Shown here one piece after another: positions 44,500 to 52,228 of a DNA stretch of 64,000 nucleotides. The DNA is from JAUILH01 sp964230215 (GTDB taxonomy: Bacteria; Bacteroidota; Bacteroidia; Flavobacteriales_D; JAUILH01). The stretch's first letter is position 1, and every line of letters starts with the position of its first letter. The position numbers and the translations under genes were made by a program. Location of the stretch: positions 186,001 to 250,000 of the forward strand of contig CAXRGQ010000014.1 of NCBI GenBank assembly GCA_964230215.1, read 5' to 3'. The notes beneath the pieces were generated by a model. That model saw only the letters and a program-made list of their open reading frames with translations. It did no database searches and was not told the origin of the DNA.

Positions 44500-44940
44500 A
44501 TGAACTTAGTAAGATTTAAACAGAACAAGCCAAACAATGGCATAGACAGAATTTTTAATGACTTTTTCGGTGGCGGCATGTTACCCTCTTCGTTTGTTGA
44601 GAGCAATTCACACGTTCCGGCAGTTAACATTGTAGAAAATGCAAAGTCATTCCACATTGAGATTGCGGCTCCAGGCTATGACAGAAATGATTTCAACGTA
44701 GATATCGACGGCAAAGCACTCTATGTTAATGCTGAAACAGCTAATACAAATGAAGAAGAGGGAAGCTCTTACACAAGAAGAGAATTTAGCAAAAGTAGCT
44801 TCACAAGATCGTTTACTTTACCAGACACGGTAGACATCAATAAAGTAAGTGGTCATTACGAAAACGGAATCCTTTTCATTGAGATTCCTAAAAAAGAAGA
44901 GGCTATTGAGCCAGCTCCTAGAAGAGTTAAGATAAAGTAA
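44500..44940 (+). CDS. Hsp20/alpha-crystallin family small heat-shock protein
   Basis: A 146-residue ATP-independent chaperone that holds unfolding proteins in oligomers. The alpha-crystallin domain spans about 38-140 with VPAVNIVENAKSFHIEIAAPG, the LPDTVD strand and NGILFIEIPKKE; the oligomerising tail contains an ExAPRRVKIK end. The N-terminus MNLVRFKQNKP and GIDRIFNDFFGG is typical of Bacteroidetes Hsp20. The frame is open upstream to 44458, but the ATG at 44500 matches the family. Regulation by the repeats at 44356-44400 is plausible. An intrinsic terminator follows. Confidence 0.95.
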   Translation: MNLVRFKQNKPNNGIDRIFNDFFGGGMLPSSFVESNSHVPAVNIVENAKSFHIEIAAPGYDRNDFNVDIDGKALYVNAETANTNEEEGSSYTRREFSKSSFTRSFTLPDTVDINKVSGHYENGILFIEIPKKEEAIEPAPRRVKIK

Positions 44941-44977
44941 AAAGCGAATAGCAAGTAGTTAGTTTTTTTCATGGTAG

Positions 44978-45014
44978 AAAATCCCGGGTGAACCTAGTTT
45001 GCTCGGGATTTTTT
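44978..45014 (+). terminator. Intrinsic terminator after hsp20
   Basis: Nine-base stem AAAATCCCG (44978-44986) with CGGGATTTT (45004-45012), a 17-base loop and a run of six T, placed 38 bases after the hsp20 stop. Confidence 0.8.
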
Positions 45015-45044
45015 GTGTATACTTAGTAGTAATTATTCGCATAG

Positions 45045-45590
45045 ATGAAGGATGTTATTGCATGGAAAAGGGAGACACGCAAACGTATGCTGCAGCAACG
45101 AGATGCACTGAAATCGAAGGAGAAAAGAGCCTATGATGAAAAGGTCTGCGCTTTCTTAAGCAATTTGGTAGACGAATTAAACGTCCAGACGATTCACTGT
45201 TATTTGCCCATGGGGAGCGAGATTAATGTCTTGCCATTTATCACAGAAATGCTTGATATGGATAAGACCATAGTTTGCCCCAAAACTCTGCCGAAACCAC
45301 ACTTGGAAAACAGAGTTTTAACATCACTAAACGAACTAGAAAAAGGAGTTTTTGGTACTGTTCACCCAACGGGGCCCGTATATTCAGGTCATTTCGACTT
45401 AATTGTAATGCCGGGCTTAGCCTTTGATGATTCAAGAAATCGTTTGGGCTATGGGGGAGCTTATTATGATAACTTTATTATTCACCATCCTAAGGCATTC
45501 AAACAAGCTACTGCATACCCGTTTCAATTAATAGATGAGGTGATGACGGAAGATCATGATAAAAAAGTGTCAGATGTTTATGTTAATTAA
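45045..45590 (+). CDS. 5-formyltetrahydrofolate cyclo-ligase family protein (copy 2)
   Basis: Second member of the 5-formyl-THF cyclo-ligase family in the window, 181 residues, only distantly similar to copy 1 at 1121-1675. It keeps the basic start WKRETRKRMLQQRDAL, YLPMGSEINVLPFI, the DLIVMPGLAFD strand and the diagnostic RLGYGGAYYDNF loop at about 131-142, so the ATP/folate site appears intact. One copy may be specialised, for example acting on other formyl-folates or serving as a paralogue of unknown role. It stands alone between two intrinsic terminators. Confidence 0.88.
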   Translation: MKDVIAWKRETRKRMLQQRDALKSKEKRAYDEKVCAFLSNLVDELNVQTIHCYLPMGSEINVLPFITEMLDMDKTIVCPKTLPKPHLENRVLTSLNELEKGVFGTVHPTGPVYSGHFDLIVMPGLAFDDSRNRLGYGGAYYDNFIIHHPKAFKQATAYPFQLIDEVMTEDHDKKVSDVYVN

Positions 45591-45669
45591 TTCCATAGGA
45601 TTTAGCAATTGATTAATAAAAGCAAATAAATTTTATGTATATTTACTTAGCAATCAAAACACTATCAGA

Positions 45670-46020
45670 ATGAAAAAACTACTTACTATATCATTGATGT
45701 TAGCCTTTTCTGCAATGACATTTGCTCAGGATGGATCAACTAAACAGAAGAAAACGCCAGAGGACGTTGCTAAGCGTAAGACAGAAAAATTAGCCGCTCA
45801 ATTAGAATTATCCGATGAACAAAAAGAGAAGGTATACGAATTAAACCTATCTGCCGCTAGGGATAAGCAAGAACTCAATGTTGAGTATAAGGACAAAGAT
45901 GATGCTGAGAGAAAAGAAGCCGCTGATGCTGCACGAAAAGACTACAACCAAAGTTTAAAAGAGATTCTTACAGAGCCTCAGATGCGAAAGTATTATGAGC
46001 TTAAGGCTAGTAAGCGATAG
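45670..46020 (+). CDS. Spy/CpxP-like small periplasmic helical protein (copy 1)
   Basis: A 116-residue exported protein: signal peptide (about 1-20, TFAQ), then a highly charged alpha-helical body with TEKLAAQLELSDEQKEKVYEL, an LTxxQ-like heptad, and LKEILTEPQMRKYYELK. Spy/CpxP-type proteins form cradle dimers and act as periplasmic chaperones or as partners of envelope-stress sensors. A paralogue with the same plan is at 48647-49069; the accessory genes for Fic and WG-repeat proteins lie between the two. An intrinsic terminator follows 20 bases after the stop. Confidence 0.72.
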   Translation: MKKLLTISLMLAFSAMTFAQDGSTKQKKTPEDVAKRKTEKLAAQLELSDEQKEKVYELNLSAARDKQELNVEYKDKDDAERKEAADAARKDYNQSLKEILTEPQMRKYYELKASKR

Positions 46021-46040
46021 TAGAAGAAATTGAACTTTTG

Positions 46041-46070
46041 AAAACCCTGACTGCAAAGTTGGGGTTTTTT
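46041..46070 (+). terminator. Intrinsic terminator after the Spy-like gene
   Basis: AAAACCCTGACT (46041-46052), loop GCAA, AGTTGGGGTTTT (46057-46068): a 12-base stem with two G-T pairs, ending in six T. Confidence 0.8.
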
Positions 46071-46194
46071 ATGCTTGATTTTTTGGTGCTGTATAGGATG
46101 GATGAACATAATTAGCAGATTGGGTGGTAACTATATTCATATATAGGGAGTAAAGTTGCTAACCATAGCCAGGCGTTGTGCCTCATACCAAAAA

Positions 46195-46285
46195 CAAGAG
46201 TAAGTTTTACCTTCAACTTCAAAACAAGAGTAAATAATTAGTATTTTTACCCTTGAATGATGATCAAGTGTAAATGTTACTCTCG
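46195..46285 (+). promoter_or_regulatory. 91-bp nested palindrome abutting the fic start
   Basis: Six half-sites of the type CAAGAGTAA or its complement: left-type at 46195, 46225 and 46265, right-type (TTACnnTnn) at 46207, 46247 and 46277. They pair symmetrically around one centre at about 46240 (46195-46203 with 46277-46285, 46207-46215 with 46265-46273, 46225-46233 with 46247-46255). The block ends two bases before the fic ATG. It may be an autoregulatory operator or an mRNA structure covering the ribosome-binding region. Confidence 0.6.
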
Positions 46286-46287
46286 TT

Positions 46288-47370
46288 ATGAACAGCTTCA
46301 ATAAATCTCAACCTTATAATAATCTACCTCTACTTCCTCCAAAAGCAGATTTAGAAACTAAAGAAATTCTAACAAAAACCATTAAAGCCAGTAGAGCCTT
46401 AGCTCAACTAAATGGTGCTATTCGAAACCTGCCAAACCCTAGTTTATTTCTTGATACACTGCACTTACAAGAAGCAAAAGCTAGCTCAGAAATTGAGAAC
46501 ATCATAACAACAAATGATGACCTGTATCAAGCTGTGGTGGCTGACAAAAAATTTGACAACACAGCCACTAAAGAAGTAATTAGTTATAAAGAAGCTATTT
46601 GGCTTGGATTAAAAAAGCTGAAAAAAAAACCATTTATAACAACTAATCTATGTGTAGAACTTGTGCAATGTATTAAACAAAATACTGCGGGTATTAGAAC
46701 AACACCTGGTACTACACTCTCAAACATTAAAGGAGAAGTAATATATACGCCTCCTTCTGGAGAACAAGTTATAAGAGAAAAAATGGCTAATCTCGAAACT
46801 TTTATCAATGAAAATGATTCATTGGATCCACTGATAAAAATGGCCATTTCGCATTACCAATTTGAAGCAATTCATCCATTTTCTGATGGTAATGGAAGAA
46901 CTGGTCGAATTCTACTTTTACTTCAATTGAAACTAGAGCAATTACTAGATATTCCTGCTTTATTCCTGAGTGAATATATTATTAAACATAAAGACCAATA
47001 TTATAAAGGCTTAAGAGCCGTAACAGAAAAAAATGATTGGCCTAAATTCATAATCTTCATGTTAGATATGGTAGAAACAACTTCAATAAAAGGCTTAGAT
47101 CGGCTAGAATCCATAATTCAACTTATGGAAACTACTGGACAAGAAATAAAAGAAAAACTTCCAAAAGTATACTCAAAAGATTTAGTTGAAGTCATTTTTA
47201 AACTGCCCTATACAAAAAGACAAAACCTTATTGACATTAACTTAGGAACACCAAAAACAGTTGGAAACTATCTAATTGCTTTAGAAGAAGAAGGCTTCCT
47301 AAAATCTGTCAGAGTAGGAAAGGAAAAGTTATACTTGAATCAGCAATTGATGAACATACTAGAAAATTAA
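46288..47370 (+). CDS. fic: Fic family AMP-transferase, N-terminal inhibitory motif
   Basis: A 360-residue Fic/DOC protein. The active motif HPFSDGNGR is intact at His196-Arg204 (HxFx[D/E]GNGRxxR), predicting transfer of AMP from ATP to a target protein. The self-inhibitory motif [S/T]xxxE[G/N] is present at Ser66-Glu70-Asn71, so this is a class II Fic enzyme restrained by its own N-terminal helix, with no separate antitoxin needed. The last 60 residues look like a winged helix (RQNLIDINLGTPKTVGNYL and LEEEGFLKSVRVGKEKLY), common in this subgroup and possibly able to bind the palindrome just upstream. The gene is AT-richer than its neighbours and stands alone, suggesting acquisition. Confidence 0.93.
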   Translation: MNSFNKSQPYNNLPLLPPKADLETKEILTKTIKASRALAQLNGAIRNLPNPSLFLDTLHLQEAKASSEIENIITTNDDLYQAVVADKKFDNTATKEVISYKEAIWLGLKKLKKKPFITTNLCVELVQCIKQNTAGIRTTPGTTLSNIKGEVIYTPPSGEQVIREKMANLETFINENDSLDPLIKMAISHYQFEAIHPFSDGNGRTGRILLLLQLKLEQLLDIPALFLSEYIIKHKDQYYKGLRAVTEKNDWPKFIIFMLDMVETTSIKGLDRLESIIQLMETTGQEIKEKLPKVYSKDLVEVIFKLPYTKRQNLIDINLGTPKTVGNYLIALEEEGFLKSVRVGKEKLYLNQQLMNILEN

Positions 47371-47525
47371 AAAAGGCGCGTAGGTACAATACACTGAGTT
47401 TAATCGCATAACCCACACGTCTCCAAACGTATAATGAGCTGCTAAAACAGTAATCCGTATATTAGATAAACAAAACCTTTGGTGCACGCGTTTTAGCTTG
47501 TCCCGTTGGCAGCAGTTAAAAGAAA

Positions 47526-48206
47526 ATGACCTATATTATTCTGTTAATAGTTATAGTCTCTGTTGGTATCCTTTATGCTTATAAGCTAAAACCAAAAGAA
47601 AAATCAGATGAAGAACTTTTCGAAGAAATATTAAATGACCCTAGAGTTAATTCACGTGAAGTTGGAGAACGAGAAGGTATTAAATATTTCCAGTATATGG
47701 AAGATGGAAAAACTGGATTTAGAGACTTAGATGGAAATATTGTAATCAAAGCCATTTACGAGTCGGCTGAAATGTTTTCGGAGGAACATTCTGCAGTTGC
47801 AATTGATGGGAAATGGGGACTGATTAATGAAAAAGGAGAATATGTAATTGAACATCAATATGACTTTTTAGGAGGAGTTCATAATGGTCTCGTAAGTTTT
47901 AGACAAAATGATTTAATTGGATTTTGGGATGTAAATGGCAATGTGGTTATTGAGCCAAAATTTCACTGGGCTGATGAATTTTCAGAAGGACTCTGTGTCG
48001 TGAGTACTGATTGGCAAACAGACGAACCAAGATTATATGGGTATATTGACACCACTGGAAACCTCAAAATTGATTTCAAATTTCAACATGCGAATAAGTT
48101 TGAAAATGGAATTGGAAAAGTTCAACTAAACCATCTTTGGGGTGCAGTTGATAAGGAAGGAAAAGAAGTGGTTGAAATCAAGCATAAATGCACAAGTGAC
48201 TTTTAA
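47526..48206 (+). CDS. WG-repeat (KWG Leptospira-type) protein with N-terminal membrane anchor
   Basis: A 226-residue protein with one N-terminal hydrophobic segment (about 2-19) and WG-type beta repeats: KTGFRDLDGNIVIKAIYE, KWGLINEKGEYVIEHQYDF, LIGFWDVNGNVVIEPKF, LYGYIDTTGNLKIDFKF and LWGAVDKEGKEVVEIKH. Five repeats are recognisable at about 65-220. WG-repeat proteins are common in Bacteroidetes and presumed to bind proteins; no activity is known. The stop overlaps the next start by one base (TAATG). It lies in the accessory stretch between the two Spy-like genes. Confidence 0.8.
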   Translation: MTYIILLIVIVSVGILYAYKLKPKEKSDEELFEEILNDPRVNSREVGEREGIKYFQYMEDGKTGFRDLDGNIVIKAIYESAEMFSEEHSAVAIDGKWGLINEKGEYVIEHQYDFLGGVHNGLVSFRQNDLIGFWDVNGNVVIEPKFHWADEFSEGLCVVSTDWQTDEPRLYGYIDTTGNLKIDFKFQHANKFENGIGKVQLNHLWGAVDKEGKEVVEIKHKCTSDF

Positions 48207-48502
48207 TGAAAGACCTAATTGTTTATATAGTAAAAGGAAGCATTCTTTCGGTCTTGATTTTCTTTTCGATTTCATTCCTTTTTGTCCTTTATCGGATAAG
48301 CCCTATAACAATGGAAGATACTTACAGTCTTGAAATCGGGTTTCCATTTAGATATTATGAGCAATTCCAATTAAGAGGAAATCCGTTTGTAAATTCTGGA
48401 TGGCATTTAAAAAACTTGTTTTGGGATTGCTTAATTACTTGGATTGCTGTTTGCGTCCCTTATGTGATAATAAAAAGAAAAAAAGCTGATAACATTGGTT
48501 AA
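48206..48502 (+). CDS. Small membrane protein coupled to the WG-repeat gene
   Basis: A 98-residue protein with two hydrophobic segments, at about 10-30 (SILSVLIFFSISFLFVLY) and 72-92 (FWDCLITWIAVCVPYVII), separated by a polar loop with FPFRYYEQF, and a KRKK tail. No family recognised. Translation is coupled to the WG-repeat gene by a one-base overlap, so the two proteins may form a membrane complex. Confidence 0.65.
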   Translation: MKDLIVYIVKGSILSVLIFFSISFLFVLYRISPITMEDTYSLEIGFPFRYYEQFQLRGNPFVNSGWHLKNLFWDCLITWIAVCVPYVIIKRKKADNIG

Positions 48503-48646
48503 GAAAATCATAGCCACCCTGCGAGATGGTAACGCTTTTTAGTCGACATGCTACCCGCCACAACTTTTCCAACAAAATTCCCCACCCCAAATTAAACCTT
48601 CCAAATTTCCCCAAGTCTAAACAACCATAACCTTAAAACAAGTAAA

Positions 48647-49069
48647 ATGAAAAAGTTAATAATCCTTACCATCGCAATATTTGCAAGTACACTTGTAATG
48701 GCGCAAGACAAGAAAGAAAAGCCAAGTGCTGAAGAGAGAGCTGAAAAACGCACTGAGAAAATGGCAAAAGAGCTTGAATTGTCGGAAGAACAAAAAGAAA
48801 AAGTCTATGATTTGGTCTTAAGTTCAATTAAAGAAAGGGATCAAGTGCGTGAGGAAAACAAAGCCTTGAAGGAAGAAAGAAGGGAGAAGAAGAAAGCAGA
48901 AATGGAGGAATTTGATGCAGAAATGAAATCCATCCTAACAGATGAACAAGCTGAAGTTTGGGAGGCAAAGAAGGCAGAAAGAAAAGGTAAACATGATGAA
49001 AGAAGAGGAAAGAAGGGACCACGTGGCCCACACGGTGAACATCATGCGCCAGATTTGGATGAAGAATAG
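48647..49069 (+). CDS. Spy/CpxP-like small periplasmic helical protein (copy 2)
   Basis: A 140-residue exported protein with a signal peptide (about 1-19, VMAQ), a charged helical body, EKMAKELELSEEQKEKVYDL and MKSILTDEQAEVWEAKK, and a His/Gly/Arg-rich tail (GKKGPRGPHGEHHAPD) that may bind metal. It is clearly paralogous to the product of 45670-46020, sharing the LELS(D/E)EQKEKVY core. Probable periplasmic chaperone or metal-stress protein of the Spy type; the role is inferred from the fold only. A strong terminator follows. Confidence 0.72.
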   Translation: MKKLIILTIAIFASTLVMAQDKKEKPSAEERAEKRTEKMAKELELSEEQKEKVYDLVLSSIKERDQVREENKALKEERREKKKAEMEEFDAEMKSILTDEQAEVWEAKKAERKGKHDERRGKKGPRGPHGEHHAPDLDEE

Positions 49070-49101
49070 TATTTCTATTGTCTAAAAATATAATCACAAA
49101 C

Positions 49102-49134
49102 AAAAAGCCCTGACAATCGTGTCAGGGCTTTTTT
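49102..49134. terminator. Bidirectional intrinsic terminator
   Basis: GCCCTGACA (49107-49115), loop ATCG, TGTCAGGGC (49120-49128), flanked by five A on the left and six T on the right, so it can stop both the Spy-like transcript and the convergent gap transcript. Confidence 0.9.
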
Positions 49135-49152
49135 ATTTCTTGATGTGAAAGA

Positions 49153-50613
49153 TTAATAATAAATCAATCTTCTCACCTTCGCTATGTATTTAGCTAATCT
49201 AATTACCTGCTTAGTGTAACCGAATTCGTTATCGTACCATGCGTAAATTACAACGTTTTTACCGTCGTTTGAAACGATAGTAGCGTTGCTGTCATAAACT
49301 GAACAACAGCTATTTCCAATAATATCGTTCGATACTAATTCTGGATCAATGTTATAGTTGATTTGGTTCACTAAATCTCCTTCCAACGCAGCTTTGCGCA
49401 TAAGTGCATTCAAATCTTCCACTGTAGTCGCTTTTTCAAGCTGAAGACTTAATATCGCTAAAGATCCGTTTGGTGTAGGTACACGAACAGCATTTGCAGT
49501 CAATTTGCCATCTAGAGATGGAATTACTTTTGTTACTGCTTTTCCAGCACCTGTTGAGGTAATTACCATGTTGATAGCTGCAGAACGACCTCTTCTTGGT
49601 TTCTTGTGCATGTTGTCCAACAAGTTCTGGTCGTTAGTGTAAGCGTGCACTGTTTCAATGTGACCCTTAACTACACCTAAATTATCTTCAACCACTTTTA
49701 GCACTGGGCTAATTGCGTTTGTGGTACAAGATGCTGCAGACCAAATGTCTACATTATCAATGTCCTCTGAACCATGGTTAATACCGTAAACGATATTCGG
49801 AATACCAGACCCAGGAGCCGTTAACAATACTTTATTTGTTCCCTTAGCCTGTAAGTGACGGCTTAAGGCTTCTTTATCTTTATATACACCTGTGTTGTCA
49901 ATTACCAAGGCATTTTCAATGCCATATGCAGTGTAATCAGCTTCTTCTGGTGTTTTAGCTTCAATTAAGTGAATAATTTGTCCGTTGATAATTAAGGCTT
50001 TGTTTTCGTAATCTTCTACAATGGTTCCAGCGAATTTCCCGTGAACTGAATCGTTTCTTAACAATGCTGCACGTTTTTTGATTTGCTCATCGCTAGCATT
50101 TCTTGTTACGATAGCACGTAATCTCAATTGCTGTCCTTTACCTGCTTGTTTGATTAATTCTCTTGCACATAAACGTCCAATACGTCCAAAACCGAATAAG
50201 ACAACATCTCTTGGCTCAACTGAGTGACTAACATCACTAAAAATTTCACCAAGCTTATCTTTCAAGAAGTCGGTAGCCGAATTAAAATTAGCTTTTTCGT
50301 CTAGGTACTCAGACGCCAATTTACCAATGTCTAATTTTGATGGCTTAAGGTCTAAAGCGTACAATGCTTGAGCCAATTCAGACGTAGTGTAGATATCCAC
50401 TTGTTTGTGAATTACATTGCGTCCGTACTCATGTAACTTCAGAACTTCAGATACACTGCAATCCACTAAGTGATTTCTGAAAAGAACCAATTCAGTTCCT
50501 TTTTCATACAATAGTTGACCCACAGCGCTAATTAAATTAACGGCAGCTTTTTCACGGCCGATCCAGTTCTGTAATTCAGATTCGTAACCGGCAGCTTTTA
50601 CATTTGTTTCCAA
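49153..50613 (-). CDS. gap: Glyceraldehyde-3-phosphate dehydrogenase with ~135-residue N-terminal extension
   Basis: Converts glyceraldehyde 3-phosphate, NAD(P)+ and phosphate to 1,3-bisphosphoglycerate. The Rossmann fingerprint GFGRIGR sits at 141-147, much later than in ordinary GAPDH; the catalytic cysteine is Cys296 in SAASCTTNA, and HAYTNDQN, RRGRSAA and WYDNEFGY follow in order. The first 135 residues are a helical domain absent from the classic 330-residue enzyme; long GAPDH forms of this kind are known in Bacteroidetes and some other bacteria, and may be regulatory or favour a different cofactor. It begins 20 bases after rpoD on the same strand, so cotranscription is likely. Confidence 0.94.
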   Translation of the reverse strand: METNVKAAGYESELQNWIGREKAAVNLISAVGQLLYEKGTELVLFRNHLVDCSVSEVLKLHEYGRNVIHKQVDIYTTSELAQALYALDLKPSKLDIGKLASEYLDEKANFNSATDFLKDKLGEIFSDVSHSVEPRDVVLFGFGRIGRLCARELIKQAGKGQQLRLRAIVTRNASDEQIKKRAALLRNDSVHGKFAGTIVEDYENKALIINGQIIHLIEAKTPEEADYTAYGIENALVIDNTGVYKDKEALSRHLQAKGTNKVLLTAPGSGIPNIVYGINHGSEDIDNVDIWSAASCTTNAISPVLKVVEDNLGVVKGHIETVHAYTNDQNLLDNMHKKPRRGRSAAINMVITSTGAGKAVTKVIPSLDGKLTANAVRVPTPNGSLAILSLQLEKATTVEDLNALMRKAALEGDLVNQINYNIDPELVSNDIIGNSCCSVYDSNATIVSNDGKNVVIYAWYDNEFGYTKQVIRLAKYIAKVRRLIYY

Positions 50614-50633
50614 TGTGCTTAGAATTTAAAGGT

Positions 50634-51497
50634 TTAACCTAGATAGGTTTTTAATAATTTACTTCTTGAGGTGTGACGTAAACGGCGAATAGCCTTTTCT
50701 TTAATTTGTCGAACGCGTTCTCTTGTTAAATCAAACTTAGAACCGATTTCTTCAAGCGTTAAACCGTGTGCCATGCCTATTCCGAAGAATAAACGAATAA
50801 CATCACGCTCTCTTTCAGTCAAAGTTGATAAGGAACGTTCAATTTCTCTCTGTAATGATTCACGCATTAACTCGTTGTCTGCGTTAGGCGAATCATTGTT
50901 TACTAGTACATCTAGTAACGAGTTGTCTTCTCCATCCACAAACGGTGCATCTACTGACACATGTCTTCCTGAAACTTTCATTGTATCAGATACCTTGTCT
51001 TCTGGAAGATCTAAAGCCTGTGCAATTTCACTTGCGCTTGGTGGTCTTTCGAATTCCTGCTCTAATCGAGAGAATGCCTTATTGATTTTGTTTAGCGATC
51101 CCACCTGGTTAAGTGGAAGACGAACAATTCTAGATTGCTCTGCTAAAGCTTGTAATATAGACTGACGAATCCACCATACAGCGTATGAGATGAATTTAAA
51201 TCCACGTGTTTCATCAAATCTTTGAGCGGCCTTGATAAGACCTAAATTTCCTTCGTTAATTAAATCTGGTAGTGTTAAACCTTGATTCTGATATTGTTTA
51301 GCAACTGAAACAACAAATCGTAAATTCGCTTTAGTTAATTTCTCCAAAGCTACTTGATCACCTTGCTTTATTCTTTGGGCTAATTCCACCTCATCATCGG
51401 CAGTAATTAAATCCTCTTTTCCTATTTCTTGTAGATATTTGTCTAATGATTGACTTTCTCTGTTAGTTATCGACTTGGTGATCTTTAATTGTCTCAT
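50634..51497 (-). CDS. rpoD: Primary RNA polymerase sigma factor, short Bacteroidetes RpoD
   Basis: A 287-residue sigma-70 factor lacking region 1.1, the form that serves as housekeeping sigma in Bacteroidetes. Region 1.2 LDKYLQEIGKEDLIT, region 2 LRFVVSVAKQYQNQGL, EGNLGLIKAAQRFD, FKFISYAVWWIRQSILQAL, region 3 and region 4 LTLEEIGSKFDLTRERVRQI are all present. It recognises the unusual -33 TTG and -7 TAnnTTTG promoters seen through the window. Its own promoter (51566-51597) is an example. It is followed closely by the gap gene. Confidence 0.97.
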   Translation of the reverse strand: MRQLKITKSITNRESQSLDKYLQEIGKEDLITADDEVELAQRIKQGDQVALEKLTKANLRFVVSVAKQYQNQGLTLPDLINEGNLGLIKAAQRFDETRGFKFISYAVWWIRQSILQALAEQSRIVRLPLNQVGSLNKINKAFSRLEQEFERPPSASEIAQALDLPEDKVSDTMKVSGRHVSVDAPFVDGEDNSLLDVLVNNDSPNADNELMRESLQREIERSLSTLTERERDVIRLFFGIGMAHGLTLEEIGSKFDLTRERVRQIKEKAIRRLRHTSRSKLLKTYLG

Positions 51498-51565
51498 AAA
51501 AGTTTAATGTTGTGTTATTGCTAACTGAATACTATGAAATCAAAAAGCCACTGTGAAGTGGGGTG

Positions 51566-51597
51566 CAAATGTAAGCTAATTGAAGCTTAAAATCAAA
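51566..51597 (-). promoter_or_regulatory. Promoter of rpoD
   Basis: On the minus strand: TTTG (51597-51594), 20 bases, TACATTTG (51573-51566). Both elements match the Bacteroidetes consensus and the spacing is ideal. It leaves a leader of about 60 bases before the rpoD ATG. Confidence 0.75.
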
Positions 51598-51619
51598 ATA
51601 AAAACTCAACTTTTCTAGC

Positions 51620-52087
51620 CTATTCTTTGGGCTCATTTTTATCTAAGTGGATAATAGATTTTTCTAGGTTTTCGCGCATCTTTTCGTTCTTGCGTTCCAG
51701 GATTTCATTGGCCTTTTTGGGGTCACCATTAAGGTTTATTAGGTTGCGCTCTATAATGAGTTCATCTTGAGCTCTCATGTTGAATGAAGTCATGACAATT
51801 ACTAAATCTTCACCGCTTAATTTGTAGGTGTCCATAAAGGTGCAGGCATCCATTTCTTTGATGTCATCATACATCTTTTGAAGCGAATCCAATGTGGATT
51901 TTGGCATGTCAAAGGTGTAAGGTTTTCTTTCAGGTCTAGCCAAACCAGAATCTTTAATAAAGGCTTGTGCTTGATCATAAGACTTGTATGTTCTGCAGGA
52001 GGTGTCTCCTTCTTCGGGTTTGTCCTCACAAGCTACAAATAATGCCAGTGCCGTAATTATGCCAACAACAAAAATCGATTTCTTCAT
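51620..52087 (-). CDS. Hypothetical lipoprotein
   Basis: A 155-residue lipoprotein with lipobox FVAC (Cys20) starting at the ATG at 52087; the frame is open upstream but has no similarity to a signal. The mature part has two cysteines (DTSCRTY, MDACTFMD) and a helical C-terminus rich in Asn, Lys and Glu (KKANEILERKNEKMRENLEK). No family recognised. It lies just downstream of the rpoD promoter region on the same strand and is read towards it, with its own candidate -7 box. Confidence 0.65.
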   Translation of the reverse strand: MKKSIFVVGIITALALFVACEDKPEEGDTSCRTYKSYDQAQAFIKDSGLARPERKPYTFDMPKSTLDSLQKMYDDIKEMDACTFMDTYKLSGEDLVIVMTSFNMRAQDELIIERNLINLNGDPKKANEILERKNEKMRENLEKSIIHLDKNEPKE

Positions 52088-52111
52088 GCTTCCCGCTTTG
52101 TTTTTCAGCTG

Positions 52112-52119
52112 CAAATTTA
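52112..52119 (-). promoter_or_regulatory. Candidate -7 box for the lipoprotein at 52087
   Basis: Read on the minus strand, TAAATTTG matches TAnnTTTG and ends 24 bases before the ATG. No TTG is found at the usual distance upstream. It supports 52087 as the start. Confidence 0.4.
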
Positions 52120-52228
52120 ACTCAATCCAAGTGGATATCATATTTGGATGAGCAGAATAATTGTATTTATACATAATGTAATGCAGAAGTTGGGGTTTGG
52201 TACAAGATTGATGTGTTAGTATGAACTA

